NCBI RefSeq assembly: GCF_022750545.1
Contig: NZ_PUIC01000002.1
Location: 248,001 to 312,000 of the forward strand
Length of the DNA stretch: 64,000 nucleotides
Direction of reading: 5' to 3'
Origin: Caulobacter sp. CCUG 60055
GTDB taxonomy: Bacteria; Pseudomonadota; Alphaproteobacteria; Caulobacterales; Caulobacteraceae
Of the stretch, positions 25,602-34,415 are shown one piece after another (position 1 is the stretch's first letter; each line of letters starts with the position of its first letter). The notes below the pieces were generated by a model. That model did not search any database. It saw only the letters and a list, made by a program, of their open reading frames with translations, and had not been told where the DNA came from. The position numbers were made by a program, and so were the translations under genes.

Positions 25602-25620
25602 ATGCTAATTAGATTAGCTT
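25602..25620. promoter_or_regulatory. 19-bp palindromic operator, copy 5 (upstream of M28 peptidase)
   Basis: ATGCTAATTAGATTAGCTT has intact ATGCTAAT / ATTAGC arms and lies 42 bp before the minus-strand GTG at 25559. It marks the right edge of the cluster. Confidence 0.7.
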
Positions 25621-25754
25621 ATAGGGGTGTTTCGCAGGGTGGCTACCGAAGACTGCGCTCGGCGCGACGCTGGCGGGGGCGGGCGAAAGGGAGGATCAAG
25701 TCCGGGCCGCTTTACCGCAGCGAACTTCAGCGGCGTCGGCTGTCGCCCTGGCCA

Positions 25755-25783
25755 GTCTCAGGACGGGGAGCCCGTCCCGAGAC
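25755..25783 (-). terminator. terminator-like hairpin after the giant autotransporter
   Basis: GTCTC-A-GGACGGG pairs with CCCGTCC-C-GAGAC around a 3-nt loop (12 pairs, one A/C mismatch). It lies 91 bp beyond the stop at 25874. The remainder of 25621-25873 shows no gene. Confidence 0.5.
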
Positions 25784-25873
25784 AGTGATCATACGAGCAC
25801 GTCGGCGGCGGCGGGACGCCGGCGTGCCGACGGCGTTCGGACGAGGTCGGTCATCGTCGACTCGCTTTCCGGC

Positions 25874-28800
25874 TCAGAACTGGACGTTGAAGCTGAAGCG
25901 AGCGGATTGGTCGGAGAGGCCTGAGCCGAACTGGCCGCCGTAGGTGACGCCGAGCGCCGCGTTGGGCGACAGCGCGTAGTCGAGGCCGGCCTCGACCGTC
26001 GCCGCGTTGCGCGCGAGCGGAACCCCGCCGACCGCGAAGGCGTCGCCGCCGCTGGCGAAGCGCATCGTCGAGAGCGGCGTCACGTCGCCGAACGCATGTC
26101 GCCAGCCTAGCGCGCCCTTCGCCGTCAGGGTCGTTCCGTTGAGTTCGAAGGTGGTCGAGTTGCGCAAGCCCACCGTGGCGAAGGTCGTATCCGTCGTGGA
26201 GGCCGCGCTGGTCAGCGCCGCAGCGCCTCCCGCCTCGGCGAAGCCGTCGGCGTGCAGGCTTACATAGGCGAGGTTGGCGAAGGGTTCGAAGGCCAGGTTG
26301 CGCGCGCGGATGCGGTAGCCGAGTTCGCCGAAGACCTGCGCCGTGCTGGCGTCGTAATCGCCCCTCAGCCTGTCGCCAAGGCCGGGAAACGCGACGCTGC
26401 GGTTGGCCGCGACGTCGTGCCAAGCATAGGCCGCGCCGGAGCGGAGGGCGAGGTCGCCCCATGTCGCGCCGCCGTAGAGGCCGACATGGTAGTTGTCGCT
26501 CCAGCCTGACGCGCGACGATCCTTCACGTCGAAATCGGTGCGGCTGTAACCGGCCGTCGCGCCGAGGCGCCAGCCGGCGAACACCGACGCATCCGCGCCG
26601 ATGAAGAAGCCGGCGGTCGAGCGGCCGAGGCGCGCGGCGTTGCCGTCGCCGTCGGCGTGGCCCCAGGAGCCGAAGCCTTGGCCCCAGACCGCGAGGCGTT
26701 CCGTGTTCGCGGCGACCGCGACCGGCTGGCCGCCGACATAGGTCGCGACAGCGCCCTGCGAGGCGCCGACGCCGTCGAAGGCGGCGCGGAGGCGGTCGTT
26801 GACGGCGCTGCGGACGAAACGGCCGTCCTCGATCATCGTCGTCTTCGCCGAGGCGTGGATATCGCCCGAGAGCTGGTCGAACGCGTCGCGCGCCTGTGGG
26901 GCCGAGAGGTTCAGCGCGGCGTGATAGATCGGATTGCCGAAGCCGAGGCTTTCGACCCCGCTGCCGGCGGCGACCTGGTTCGGAGCCACGCCGACAGCTT
27001 TGAAATCGATGTTGTTGCGGGTCATGGTCAGCCAGACGTTGTTGGCGTCGTAGCTGAGCGAAGAGTCGAGGAAGGCGAGGTTCGAGGTTACGCCGGAGAA
27101 CGCGCTGTTGGCCGCAAGTCCGCCGCCGGCGGTGAGGATGGCGTAGCGGGTCTGCGGCGCGTAGTCGCCCGCGCCCGCCAGCACCTTCACCGTGCCGCCC
27201 TTGATCGTCGCCGCGCCCGAGGCGAGGATCTTGTCGGATTGCCCAGCCGCATTGACCTCGACCTCGTAGATCGAGCCCGTGTTGAAGGCGATGTCGCCGG
27301 CGACGTTGAGCGTGCCGATCGAATTGCCCGGCGCGATCGTGCCGTTGATGGTGGCGGCGCCGACCTTGCCGGAGCCCTGGAGGCGGCCGGCGCCGAGCAC
27401 GTTGAGCGTCCCGCCGAGCACGCCGTTCACCGCCAGCGTTCCGGCCTCGACGGTGGTCGCCCCGGCGAAGCCGCTGGAGTCGCCGGTCAGGGCGAGCTTG
27501 CCGGCGCCGGATTTTCTGAACTGTCCGGCGCCGGAAATCACGCCGGCGAAGGCCGCGTCGGCGGTCTGGTTGAGGGCGAAGGACGCGCTCTCGGCGATGG
27601 CGACGGCCCCGCCGAAGCGTTCGGCCGAGGAGACAAGGCCGCCGGTCTGGACCGTCCAGTTGAGCGAGGAGGCGCCGGTCAGGGTCAGCACCCCCGCGCC
27701 GCGCTTGACCATGGCGCCGCCCGCGCCGTTGAGCGCGCCGATGGCGCCGGCGAAGCTGGCGTCGGTCGTCTGGTTGAAGATCACCGTGCCGGCGTTGCCG
27801 ATGTCGCCCGAGATCGAACCGGCGGCGCCGATCAGCGCGCCCGCCGCCACCAGGGTGTTGCGGTAGGCGTTGGCGCTGTTGTCGAGCCGCAGCGCGCCGT
27901 CACCCTGCTTGATCAGATCGCCGCCGCCCGACACCACGCCGGTCAGGCCGAGCTGGGTTCCGGCGGCGACGTCGAAGCGCCCGGCCTGGGTCAGCGCGAC
28001 TGAACGGGCGGTGTCGAAGCTTCCGGTGGTCGAGAGGGCGCCGCCGGTGAAGGTCAGGCCGCCCGCAGCCGCGCCGAGGTTGGCGTCGCGCGACACCGAC
28101 AGCACGCCGCCGCTGATCGTGGAGCCGCCGGTATAGCTGTTGGTCCCCGACAGGATCAGCGTTCCGGCCCCGGCCTTGGTCAGGGAGGCGCCGTTCCAGC
28201 CGGTCGCCGAATTGGCCGCCTGGTTGGCCAGCGCGGCGCTGACCGTGAAGGTGTCGGTCGCATTGGCCAGCGTGAAGCCGCCTTGGGCGAGGTTGTTGCC
28301 GGTCGTCCAGCTCAGGCCGTAGCTGGCCAGATATTGCAGGTTGTCCGCCGATTTGTGGGTGGAGACGGTGAGATAGTCCACGGCGCCGCTGAAGCCGCCC
28401 ACGGTGACGCCGGCGAAGTCGCCGCTGATGCCCGAGCGGGTGTTGATCAGCACCTTGTCGAGCTGGCTGGCGGTGTTGATGCCGCTGATGTTGAAGGCGA
28501 CGCCGGCGCCGATCGCGACGTGGTCGGCCGACAGCGCCGCGCTGTCGAGGCCGGCGACGATGGACAACGCGGTGTTGTCGGCGAAGGTCACATTGTGAGC
28601 GACGTTCACGGTTCCCGGCGTCTGGATCGCCAGCGCGCCGCTGGCCACCGTCAGGCTGCCGCCGAGATTGTTGGCGCCGCCTGCGCCGCCGCCGCCGAAC
28701 TGCAGGCGGCCGCCGGAGACGGTGGTGTCGCCCGCATAGTTGTTGCTCCCGGTCAGGATAAGCGTTCCGGAGCCGATCTGGCGCACCGCGCCGCCGCCCG

Positions 28801-31800
28801 AAATGGAACCGGAGAAGGTCGTTACGTCGTTGCGGTTGAAGGCGAGCGTCCCGTTGTTGACGATGCTGCCGGTGAGCGAGCCGCTCGCGCCCCCGTCGCC
28901 GAGTTGCAGGACGCCGCCATTGATCGTGGTCCCGCCGGTGTAGGTGTTGCTCCCGGTCAGGATCAGCGTGCCGGAGCCGTTCTGCCGCACCGCGCCGGCG
29001 CCGGAGATGGCGCCTGAGAACCGCGCCGTATCCGCCCGGTTGAAGGCGAGCACGCCGTTGTTGACGATGTCGCCGGCGATCGAGCCGGTCGTCCCGCCGG
29101 CCCCCACCTGGAGCACGCCGCCGCTGACTGTGACGCCGCCGGAGAAGCTGTTGCTTCCGGTCAGGATGAGCGCGCCGACTCCGAGCTTGGTGAGCGAGCC
29201 GCCGCTGAGGGCTTGGTTCACGGTGAAGGCGTTCGACGGGCCGGTGATGTCGAAGCCGCCGCCGCCCGCGCCCCAGTGGATCGTCCGCGAGGTGGAGGAG
29301 AAGCTGGAGCCCGCGACCTGAAGCACCCCGCCGTTGAAGGTCAGCGCACCGGAGGCCGCCCCGAGATTGGCGTCGCTCGCCACCGCCAGCACGCCGCTGC
29401 GCAACAGGGCGCCTCCGCTGAAGGTGTTGGCGTTCGAAAGGATGGTCGTGCCCGCGCCGATCTGCTGCACCGCGCCGGCGCCCGAGATGACGCCGGAGAA
29501 GACCATGGTGTTGTTGCGGTTGAAGGCGAGCACGCCGTTGTCGACGACGTCGCCGACGATCGAGCCGGTCGCGCCGCCGTCGCCGAGCTGGAGCGTGCCG
29601 CCGCTGACCGTGGAGCCGCCGGTATAGCTGTTGGTCCCCGACAGGATCAGCGTTCCGGCTCCGGCCTTGGTCAGGGAGGCGCCGTTCCAGCCGGTCGCCG
29701 AATTGGCCGCCTGGTTGGCGAGCGCGGCGCCGACCGCGAAGGTGTCGGTCGCATTGGCCAGCGTGAAGCCGCCTTGGGCGAGGTTGTTGCCGGCGGTCCA
29801 GCTCAGGCCGTAGCTGGCCAGATATTGCAGGCTGTCGGCCGATTTTCTGGTGGATAGGGTGAGATAGTCCACGGCGCCGCTGAAGCCGCCCACGGTGACG
29901 CCGGCGAAGTCGCCGCTGATGCCCGAGCGGGTGTTGATCAGCACCTTGTCGAGCTGGCTGGCGGTGTTGATGCCGCCGATATTGAAGGCGACGCCGGCGC
30001 CGATCGCGACGTGATCGGCGGACAGGGCGGGGCCGCCGGCGCCGATCGACAGCGTGGCGTTGTCGGTTAACGTCACGGCGCCCGCGACGTTCAGGGTCGC
30101 CGGCGTCTGGATGGCCAGCGCCGCGCCGCCGGCCACCGTCAGCGCGCCGCCGAGCGTGTTGGCGCCGCCCGCGCCGCCGCCGCCGAACTGCAACCGGCCG
30201 GCGGCGACGGTGGTGTCGCCGCTATAGGTGTTGGCGCCAGTCAGGATCAGCGTGCCGGCGCCGAGCTTGGTGAGCAAGCCGCCGCCGCTGAGGGCCTGGT
30301 TGACGGTGAAGGCGTTCGACGGGTCGGCGATGTCGAAGCCGCCGCCGCCCCAGTTGATCGTCCGCGAGGTGGAGGAGAAGCTGGAGCCGGTGACCTGAAG
30401 CACCCCGCCGTTGAAGGTCAGCGCACCGGAGGCCGCCCCGAGATTGGCGTCGCTCGACACCGACAGCACGCCGCTTTGCAGCAGTGAGCCCCCGCCATAG
30501 GTGTTGGCGCCGGTCAGGATCGTCGTGCCCCCGCCGATCTGCTGCACCGTGCCGCCGCCCGAGATGACGCCGGAGAGGGTTGTCGTATTGCTGCGATTGA
30601 AGGCGAGCACGCCATTGTTGACGACATCGCCGACGATCGAGCCCGTCGCGCCGCCATTGCCGAGTTGCAGGACGCCGCCGGCGATCGTGGTGCCGCCCGT
30701 ATAGGTGTCGGCGCCCGATAGCGTCAGCGTCCCGGCGCCGGTCTTGACCAGCGATCCGCCGACGCCCGAAATGACGCCGCTCACCTCGGTCGAAAGATTG
30801 CTTGAGCCGACCGTCAGCTGGTTGGCGCCCAGGAGGTAGGAACCCGCGCCTGCGATCGAGCCGGCGCTGACCTGTCCGTCGCCGTTGGGCCCGGTCGTGC
30901 CGCTGAAATCAACCGAACCGCCCGCATTGTTGATGATGGCGGCGGAGCCGGCCGTGCTGGAATTCTGGAAGGCGACGGCGCCGTTGTTGGTGATGGCGGC
31001 GCTTCCGGCCGTGCTGGAATTTGTGAAATAGACGACGCTGTTGCTGGCGACGTTGGTGATGACGGCGCCCGCCGCGGTGCTGCTGTCTTTAAAAAAAACC
31101 GTGCTGTTGTTGGTGATGGCGGTGTTGCCGGCGGAGGTGTCGTTAAGGAAGTTCACGGTGGAGTTATTGGCGATAGTCGCGCCGCCCGCCGTGCTGCTCT
31201 GGTAGAAATTCACGGTGGAGTTATTGGCGATATTCGCGCCGCCCGCCGTGCTGTTCTGGTAGAAATTCAGGGTGTAGTTGTTGATGATGTTGGCGCTTCC
31301 GGCCGTACTGTCGTTGTAGAAGTTTTGGATATTATTGTTGGTGATGGCGGCGTGTCCGGCCGTGCCGGCGCTGTAGAAATTCAGAACGCCCGAGTTGTTG
31401 TTGGTGATGGTGAGGCCGCCAGCGCTCGTGCCGTCGCGGAAAAAGATGTCGCCGCTGTTCGAGATGCGGGTGACGCCGCTGATGTCGGCGTTGACCACGT
31501 CGAGGTTGGCTCCGTTGCCGACGTCGACCGCGCCCCCGATGGCGCCGGCTGCGCCGAACTTGCCAAGCTGCAACGTGCCGCCGCTGACCGTGGAGCCGCC
31601 GGTATAGGTGTTTGCGCCCGTCAGCGTCAGCGTGCCCGCGCCGGTCTTGACCAGCGAGCCGCCGACGCCCGCGATCACGCCGCTCACCTCGGTCGAGAGA
31701 TTGTTCGAGCCGACTGTCAGCTGGTTGGCGCCCAGGAGGAAGGAGCCGACGCCGGCGATCGAGCCGGCGCTGATCCTGTGGTCGCCGTTCGTCCCGGCCG

Positions 31801-34141
31801 TATTCGAGAAATCGACCACGCCGCCGGTGGTGTTGGCGATAGCGGCGGAGCCGGCGTTGCTGTTGTTGAGGAACACCAGGCTGGAGCTGTTGGTGATGCT
31901 GGCGCTGCCGGCCGTGGCGGCGGCCTGGAATGTCAGGGCGCCGTTGTTCGTGATCGTCGCGCCGCCAGCCCCGCTGGTCTGGAAGAACGTCAGGTCGCGA
32001 TTGTTGGTTATGGTCGCCGCGCCAGCCGTGCTGCTGTCGTTGAAGTACAGGGCGGCGTTGTTGGTGAGGTTGGCGTTCTTGGCGGAGCTGGCGTCGCTGA
32101 AGTTCAGCAGGGCGCCGCTGGCGTTGGTGATCGCAGCCGCGCCGGCCTGGCTGTTGTCGTGGAACTCCAGGGTGCCGACATTGTTTATGGTCGCGGCGCC
32201 GCCCGAGCTGGTGTCGTGGAATTCGAGCCTGTTGTTGTTGGTGGTGACGCCGGAGCCGGAATTGCTGGCGCCGTAGAAGTACAGATAGCCGTTGTTGGTG
32301 AGCACAGTGGCGCCGGCGGTGCTTCCGTTCTGGAACTTCGTCGTTCCGGCGTTGGTGATGGTGGTGACGCCCGTGGTGTTGGCGTTGGCGACGGTGAATG
32401 CGCCCGCGCCGTTCACTCTGACCTGACCCAAGAGCGAGCCGGCGGCGCCTGCCGCGCCGAGTTGCAGTTCGCCGGCGTTGATCGTGGTGCCGCCGGTATA
32501 GGTCTGGGCGCCGGTCAGGACGGTCGTGCCGGGGCCGCCTCTGGTCAGAAGCGCCGCGCCCGTAAGCGTCACGCCGATCGTGCCGGGGCCCCACAGATTG
32601 AAGGCGTTGGCGGCTTCGATCGAGCCCGCGCCGCTGACGACGCCGCCGTTGAAGGCCAGGACCTGCACGCTGAGCTTGCGGCCCGCGCCGATGTTGAGGG
32701 TCGCAGTGGCCTGGTTCGTGAAGGTGGAGACGTTCAGCATATTGCCGCCCGTGAGCGATATCGAACCACTGCCCTGGTTACTGATGTTGCTCATCTGCGC
32801 ATCGACGTCGCCGCCGCCGACGTTGATCTGACCGCTGTTGTTGACGTTGTACGCGACGAGCTTCGCCATGCCGCCGGGACCGTTGAAGTTGATGACGCCG
32901 CTGGCGTTGTTGTTGATGTCGCCGCCGTTCGTGACGACGCCGCCGACGCCGACATTGATGGTGGCGTCGTTGTTGAACGCGCCGCCAGTCCCTAGGAGTA
33001 TGGCCCCGGCGCTCAGATTGATCTTGCCGCCGCTGTTGTTGGCGATCGCCGCGGCGGAGAGGGTGTCGCCGCCGCCGATGTTGATCGTGCCGCCGGCGTT
33101 GTTCACGCTGGTGAAACCGGTGGCGTCGCCCGCCGCGCCCAAGTTGAGCGTGGCGGGGCCATCGACGACGACAGCGTTGTTGTAGGCGCCCGACATGGTG
33201 GTGGCGCCGCCGGCCAACTCGATCACGCCGATGTTGCTGCCGGTCAGCGCCGCGATGCTGTTCACGCCGCCGGTGATGACGATCGCGGTCGAGAGGTTTC
33301 CCGACAGGCCGCCGGCGCCGCCGCGTGCGCCGCCCTGGATGGTTCCGCTGTTGATGATGGTCAGGTTCTGGCCGATGACGCCGTAGCCGCCCGCCTGCGG
33401 GCGATAGGGCTGGAGGTTCTGGTAGTCCGTTCCGCCGCCGCCGCCCTGGATCGTGCCGGAATTGGTGATCGTCAGGCCGCTGGCGGCGGTGGCGGTGACG
33501 CCGTTGCCGCCGGCGCCGCCGGCGCCGTTGCCGGACGGATTTGCGAACGAGTTAGGGATGCCCGGCCCGATGACGTCCGCGCCGCCGCCGCCATTGCCGC
33601 CCGATATCGTGCCCGTATTGGTCAGGCTGGTCCCGGTCGTGACGATGACGCCGGATCCGCCGCCGCCGCCGCCGCCGCCGCCCGCGTAGTAGTACGACTG
33701 GGCATAGCTCGAGGCGCCATAGCCGCCGTTGCCGCCGGCGCCGCCCTTGATCGTGGCGTTGTTGGTGACGGTCGTCGTCAGGGTGAGACCCGCGCCGCCC
33801 GCGCCGCCGCCGCCGCCGCCGGCGGCCACGCCATAGCCTCTGCCGCCGCCGCCGCCGCTGTCCGACGCGCCGCCGCCGCCGCCCACATTGCCGCCGCCGC
33901 CGGTCGCGCCGCCGCCGCCGCCCGTTCCGGTCGTCGAGCCGTCCCCCGCCGCGCCCGCCCCGCCGCCGCCGCCGGGGGTCGAGGAGTTGGGCGCATTGCC
34001 GCCGGTTCCGCCGTTCTGGCCGACGCTGTCGGCCAGCGCAGGCCCGGTCACGGCGATCAGCGCCGTCGAAGCCAGCAACATGGCGCGCAGCCAGCCGCCC
34101 GCGGCGCCGCGCGCCGAAGTCGAAAGCACCCGTGAAGACAT
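25874..34141 (-). CDS. giant autotransporter with PATR-type beta-helix passenger (2755 aa)
   Basis: A very large type Va autotransporter. The signal peptide is extended and basic ('MSSRVLSTSARGAAGGWLRAMLLASTALIAVTGPALA'). Residues ~40-240 are extremely Gly-rich and low complexity. The passenger (~240-2450) is built of 'LTKxGAGTLxLTGxNTYTGGTTVxGGxLQLG' units, the autotransporter-associated beta-strand repeat, and two blocks of ~13-25-residue 'ITNNGxLxFxxxSTAGxA' repeats. The barrel (~2485-2755) starts near 'LAVWGQGFGSWGHADGDG' and ends 'QSARFSFNVQF'. The start has GGGGGAATT before the ATG. Internal in-frame duplications are listed separately. The role is probably adhesion or surface display; no catalytic domain is visible. 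It is divergent from the winged-helix regulator at 34416, its likely controller. Confidence 0.93.
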   Translation of the reverse strand: MSSRVLSTSARGAAGGWLRAMLLASTALIAVTGPALADSVGQNGGTGGNAPNSSTPGGGGGAGAAGDGSTTGTGGGGGATGGGGNVGGGGGASDSGGGGGRGYGVAAGGGGGGAGGAGLTLTTTVTNNATIKGGAGGNGGYGASSYAQSYYYAGGGGGGGGGSGVIVTTGTSLTNTGTISGGNGGGGADVIGPGIPNSFANPSGNGAGGAGGNGVTATAASGLTITNSGTIQGGGGGTDYQNLQPYRPQAGGYGVIGQNLTIINSGTIQGGARGGAGGLSGNLSTAIVITGGVNSIAALTGSNIGVIELAGGATTMSGAYNNAVVVDGPATLNLGAAGDATGFTSVNNAGGTINIGGGDTLSAAAIANNSGGKINLSAGAILLGTGGAFNNDATINVGVGGVVTNGGDINNNASGVINFNGPGGMAKLVAYNVNNSGQINVGGGDVDAQMSNISNQGSGSISLTGGNMLNVSTFTNQATATLNIGAGRKLSVQVLAFNGGVVSGAGSIEAANAFNLWGPGTIGVTLTGAALLTRGGPGTTVLTGAQTYTGGTTINAGELQLGAAGAAGSLLGQVRVNGAGAFTVANANTTGVTTITNAGTTKFQNGSTAGATVLTNNGYLYFYGASNSGSGVTTNNNRLEFHDTSSGGAATINNVGTLEFHDNSQAGAAAITNASGALLNFSDASSAKNANLTNNAALYFNDSSTAGAATITNNRDLTFFQTSGAGGATITNNGALTFQAAATAGSASITNSSSLVFLNNSNAGSAAIANTTGGVVDFSNTAGTNGDHRISAGSIAGVGSFLLGANQLTVGSNNLSTEVSGVIAGVGGSLVKTGAGTLTLTGANTYTGGSTVSGGTLQLGKFGAAGAIGGAVDVGNGANLDVVNADISGVTRISNSGDIFFRDGTSAGGLTITNNNSGVLNFYSAGTAGHAAITNNNIQNFYNDSTAGSANIINNYTLNFYQNSTAGGANIANNSTVNFYQSSTAGGATIANNSTVNFLNDTSAGNTAITNNSTVFFKDSSTAAGAVITNVASNSVVYFTNSSTAGSAAITNNGAVAFQNSSTAGSAAIINNAGGSVDFSGTTGPNGDGQVSAGSIAGAGSYLLGANQLTVGSSNLSTEVSGVISGVGGSLVKTGAGTLTLSGADTYTGGTTIAGGVLQLGNGGATGSIVGDVVNNGVLAFNRSNTTTLSGVISGGGTVQQIGGGTTILTGANTYGGGSLLQSGVLSVSSDANLGAASGALTFNGGVLQVTGSSFSSTSRTINWGGGGFDIADPSNAFTVNQALSGGGLLTKLGAGTLILTGANTYSGDTTVAAGRLQFGGGGAGGANTLGGALTVAGGAALAIQTPATLNVAGAVTLTDNATLSIGAGGPALSADHVAIGAGVAFNIGGINTASQLDKVLINTRSGISGDFAGVTVGGFSGAVDYLTLSTRKSADSLQYLASYGLSWTAGNNLAQGGFTLANATDTFAVGAALANQAANSATGWNGASLTKAGAGTLILSGTNSYTGGSTVSGGTLQLGDGGATGSIVGDVVDNGVLAFNRNNTMVFSGVISGAGAVQQIGAGTTILSNANTFSGGALLRSGVLAVASDANLGAASGALTFNGGVLQVAGSSFSSTSRTIHWGAGGGGFDITGPSNAFTVNQALSGGSLTKLGVGALILTGSNSFSGGVTVSGGVLQVGAGGTTGSIAGDIVNNGVLAFNRADTARFSGAISGAGAVRQNGSGTLILTGSNTYTGGTTINGGVLQLGDGGASGSLTGSIVNNGTLAFNRNDVTTFSGSISGGGAVRQIGSGTLILTGSNNYAGDTTVSGGRLQFGGGGAGGANNLGGSLTVASGALAIQTPGTVNVAHNVTFADNTALSIVAGLDSAALSADHVAIGAGVAFNISGINTASQLDKVLINTRSGISGDFAGVTVGGFSGAVDYLTVSTHKSADNLQYLASYGLSWTTGNNLAQGGFTLANATDTFTVSAALANQAANSATGWNGASLTKAGAGTLILSGTNSYTGGSTISGGVLSVSRDANLGAAAGGLTFTGGALSTTGSFDTARSVALTQAGRFDVAAGTQLGLTGVVSGGGDLIKQGDGALRLDNSANAYRNTLVAAGALIGAAGSISGDIGNAGTVIFNQTTDASFAGAIGALNGAGGAMVKRGAGVLTLTGASSLNWTVQTGGLVSSAERFGGAVAIAESASFALNQTADAAFAGVISGAGQFRKSGAGKLALTGDSSGFAGATTVEAGTLAVNGVLGGTLNVLGAGRLQGSGKVGAATINGTIAPGNSIGTLNVAGDIAFNTGSIYEVEVNAAGQSDKILASGAATIKGGTVKVLAGAGDYAPQTRYAILTAGGGLAANSAFSGVTSNLAFLDSSLSYDANNVWLTMTRNNIDFKAVGVAPNQVAAGSGVESLGFGNPIYHAALNLSAPQARDAFDQLSGDIHASAKTTMIEDGRFVRSAVNDRLRAAFDGVGASQGAVATYVGGQPVAVAANTERLAVWGQGFGSWGHADGDGNAARLGRSTAGFFIGADASVFAGWRLGATAGYSRTDFDVKDRRASGWSDNYHVGLYGGATWGDLALRSGAAYAWHDVAANRSVAFPGLGDRLRGDYDASTAQVFGELGYRIRARNLAFEPFANLAYVSLHADGFAEAGGAAALTSAASTTDTTFATVGLRNSTTFELNGTTLTAKGALGWRHAFGDVTPLSTMRFASGGDAFAVGGVPLARNAATVEAGLDYALSPNAALGVTYGGQFGSGLSDQSARFSFNVQF
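28106..28534 (-). repeat. 429-bp in-frame direct repeat, copy B (autotransporter)
   Basis: This stretch is nearly identical to 29597-30025, offset by exactly 1491 bp (497 codons). It encodes about residues 1870-2012 of the autotransporter. Only scattered substitutions separate the copies, so the duplication is recent or kept similar by gene conversion. Confidence 0.85.
29597..30025 (-). repeat. 429-bp in-frame direct repeat, copy A (autotransporter)
   Basis: Partner of 28106-28534, encoding about residues 1373-1515 of the autotransporter. A second, somewhat more diverged pair overlaps it: about 29155-29600 resembles about 30235-30680, offset by 1077-1083 bp. The passenger thus grew by nested segmental duplications. 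Confidence 0.85.
33650..34030 (-). repeat. Gly-codon simple-sequence region at the autotransporter N-terminus
   Basis: On the plus strand this reads as long runs of gcc/gccg triplets, encoding poly-Gly tracts broken by Ala, Asn, Thr and Ser (about residues 38-165). Such trinucleotide tracts are prone to slippage and to assembly errors. Confidence 0.75.
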
Positions 34142-34298
34142 AATTCCCCCCAGCTCGAAAGCGGGGGCTTACGTTTCCGCGGCGCATTAAGGCGTCCCGC
34201 CTAATCTCGCGCTTTTAGTGACCGCCATTCCCGCGTCGTGTCTTCCCGCCTTATGTCAGCGAGGCTCCGCAGGGTCCTGAAGCGGCGCCGGAGGATTT

Positions 34299-34320
34299 CT
34301 GAAATTTTGCTGAAATTTTC
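34299..34320 (+). promoter_or_regulatory. 11-bp tandem repeat CTGAAATTTTG / CTGAAATTTTC
   Basis: Two adjacent 11-bp direct repeats lie in the 274-bp divergent region, 96 bp before the regulator start at 34416 and 158 bp before the autotransporter start. An 11-bp head-to-tail repeat is the classical geometry for OmpR/PhoB-type winged-helix dimers, which is the DNA-binding fold encoded next door. Binding is inferred. Confidence 0.5.
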
Positions 34321-34415
34321 CGTTTTTGAGCGAGATTCAAATGACTTCCGGGGATTCTGGGTGCTTCTGACGTCACGCTGCAGAACCGCGGCGTTGTCCG
34401 GGGGAAGGGGGGAGG

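Noticed and set aside
26657-33689. Several long plus-strand frames inside the giant autotransporter
   Set aside because: Their repetitive Ala/Pro/Val content mirrors the codon phase of the passenger repeats.
25874-34141. Could the regular repeats be a CRISPR array?
   Set aside because: The repeats are in-frame protein repeats of variable spacing without unique spacers of constant length; no cas gene is present.
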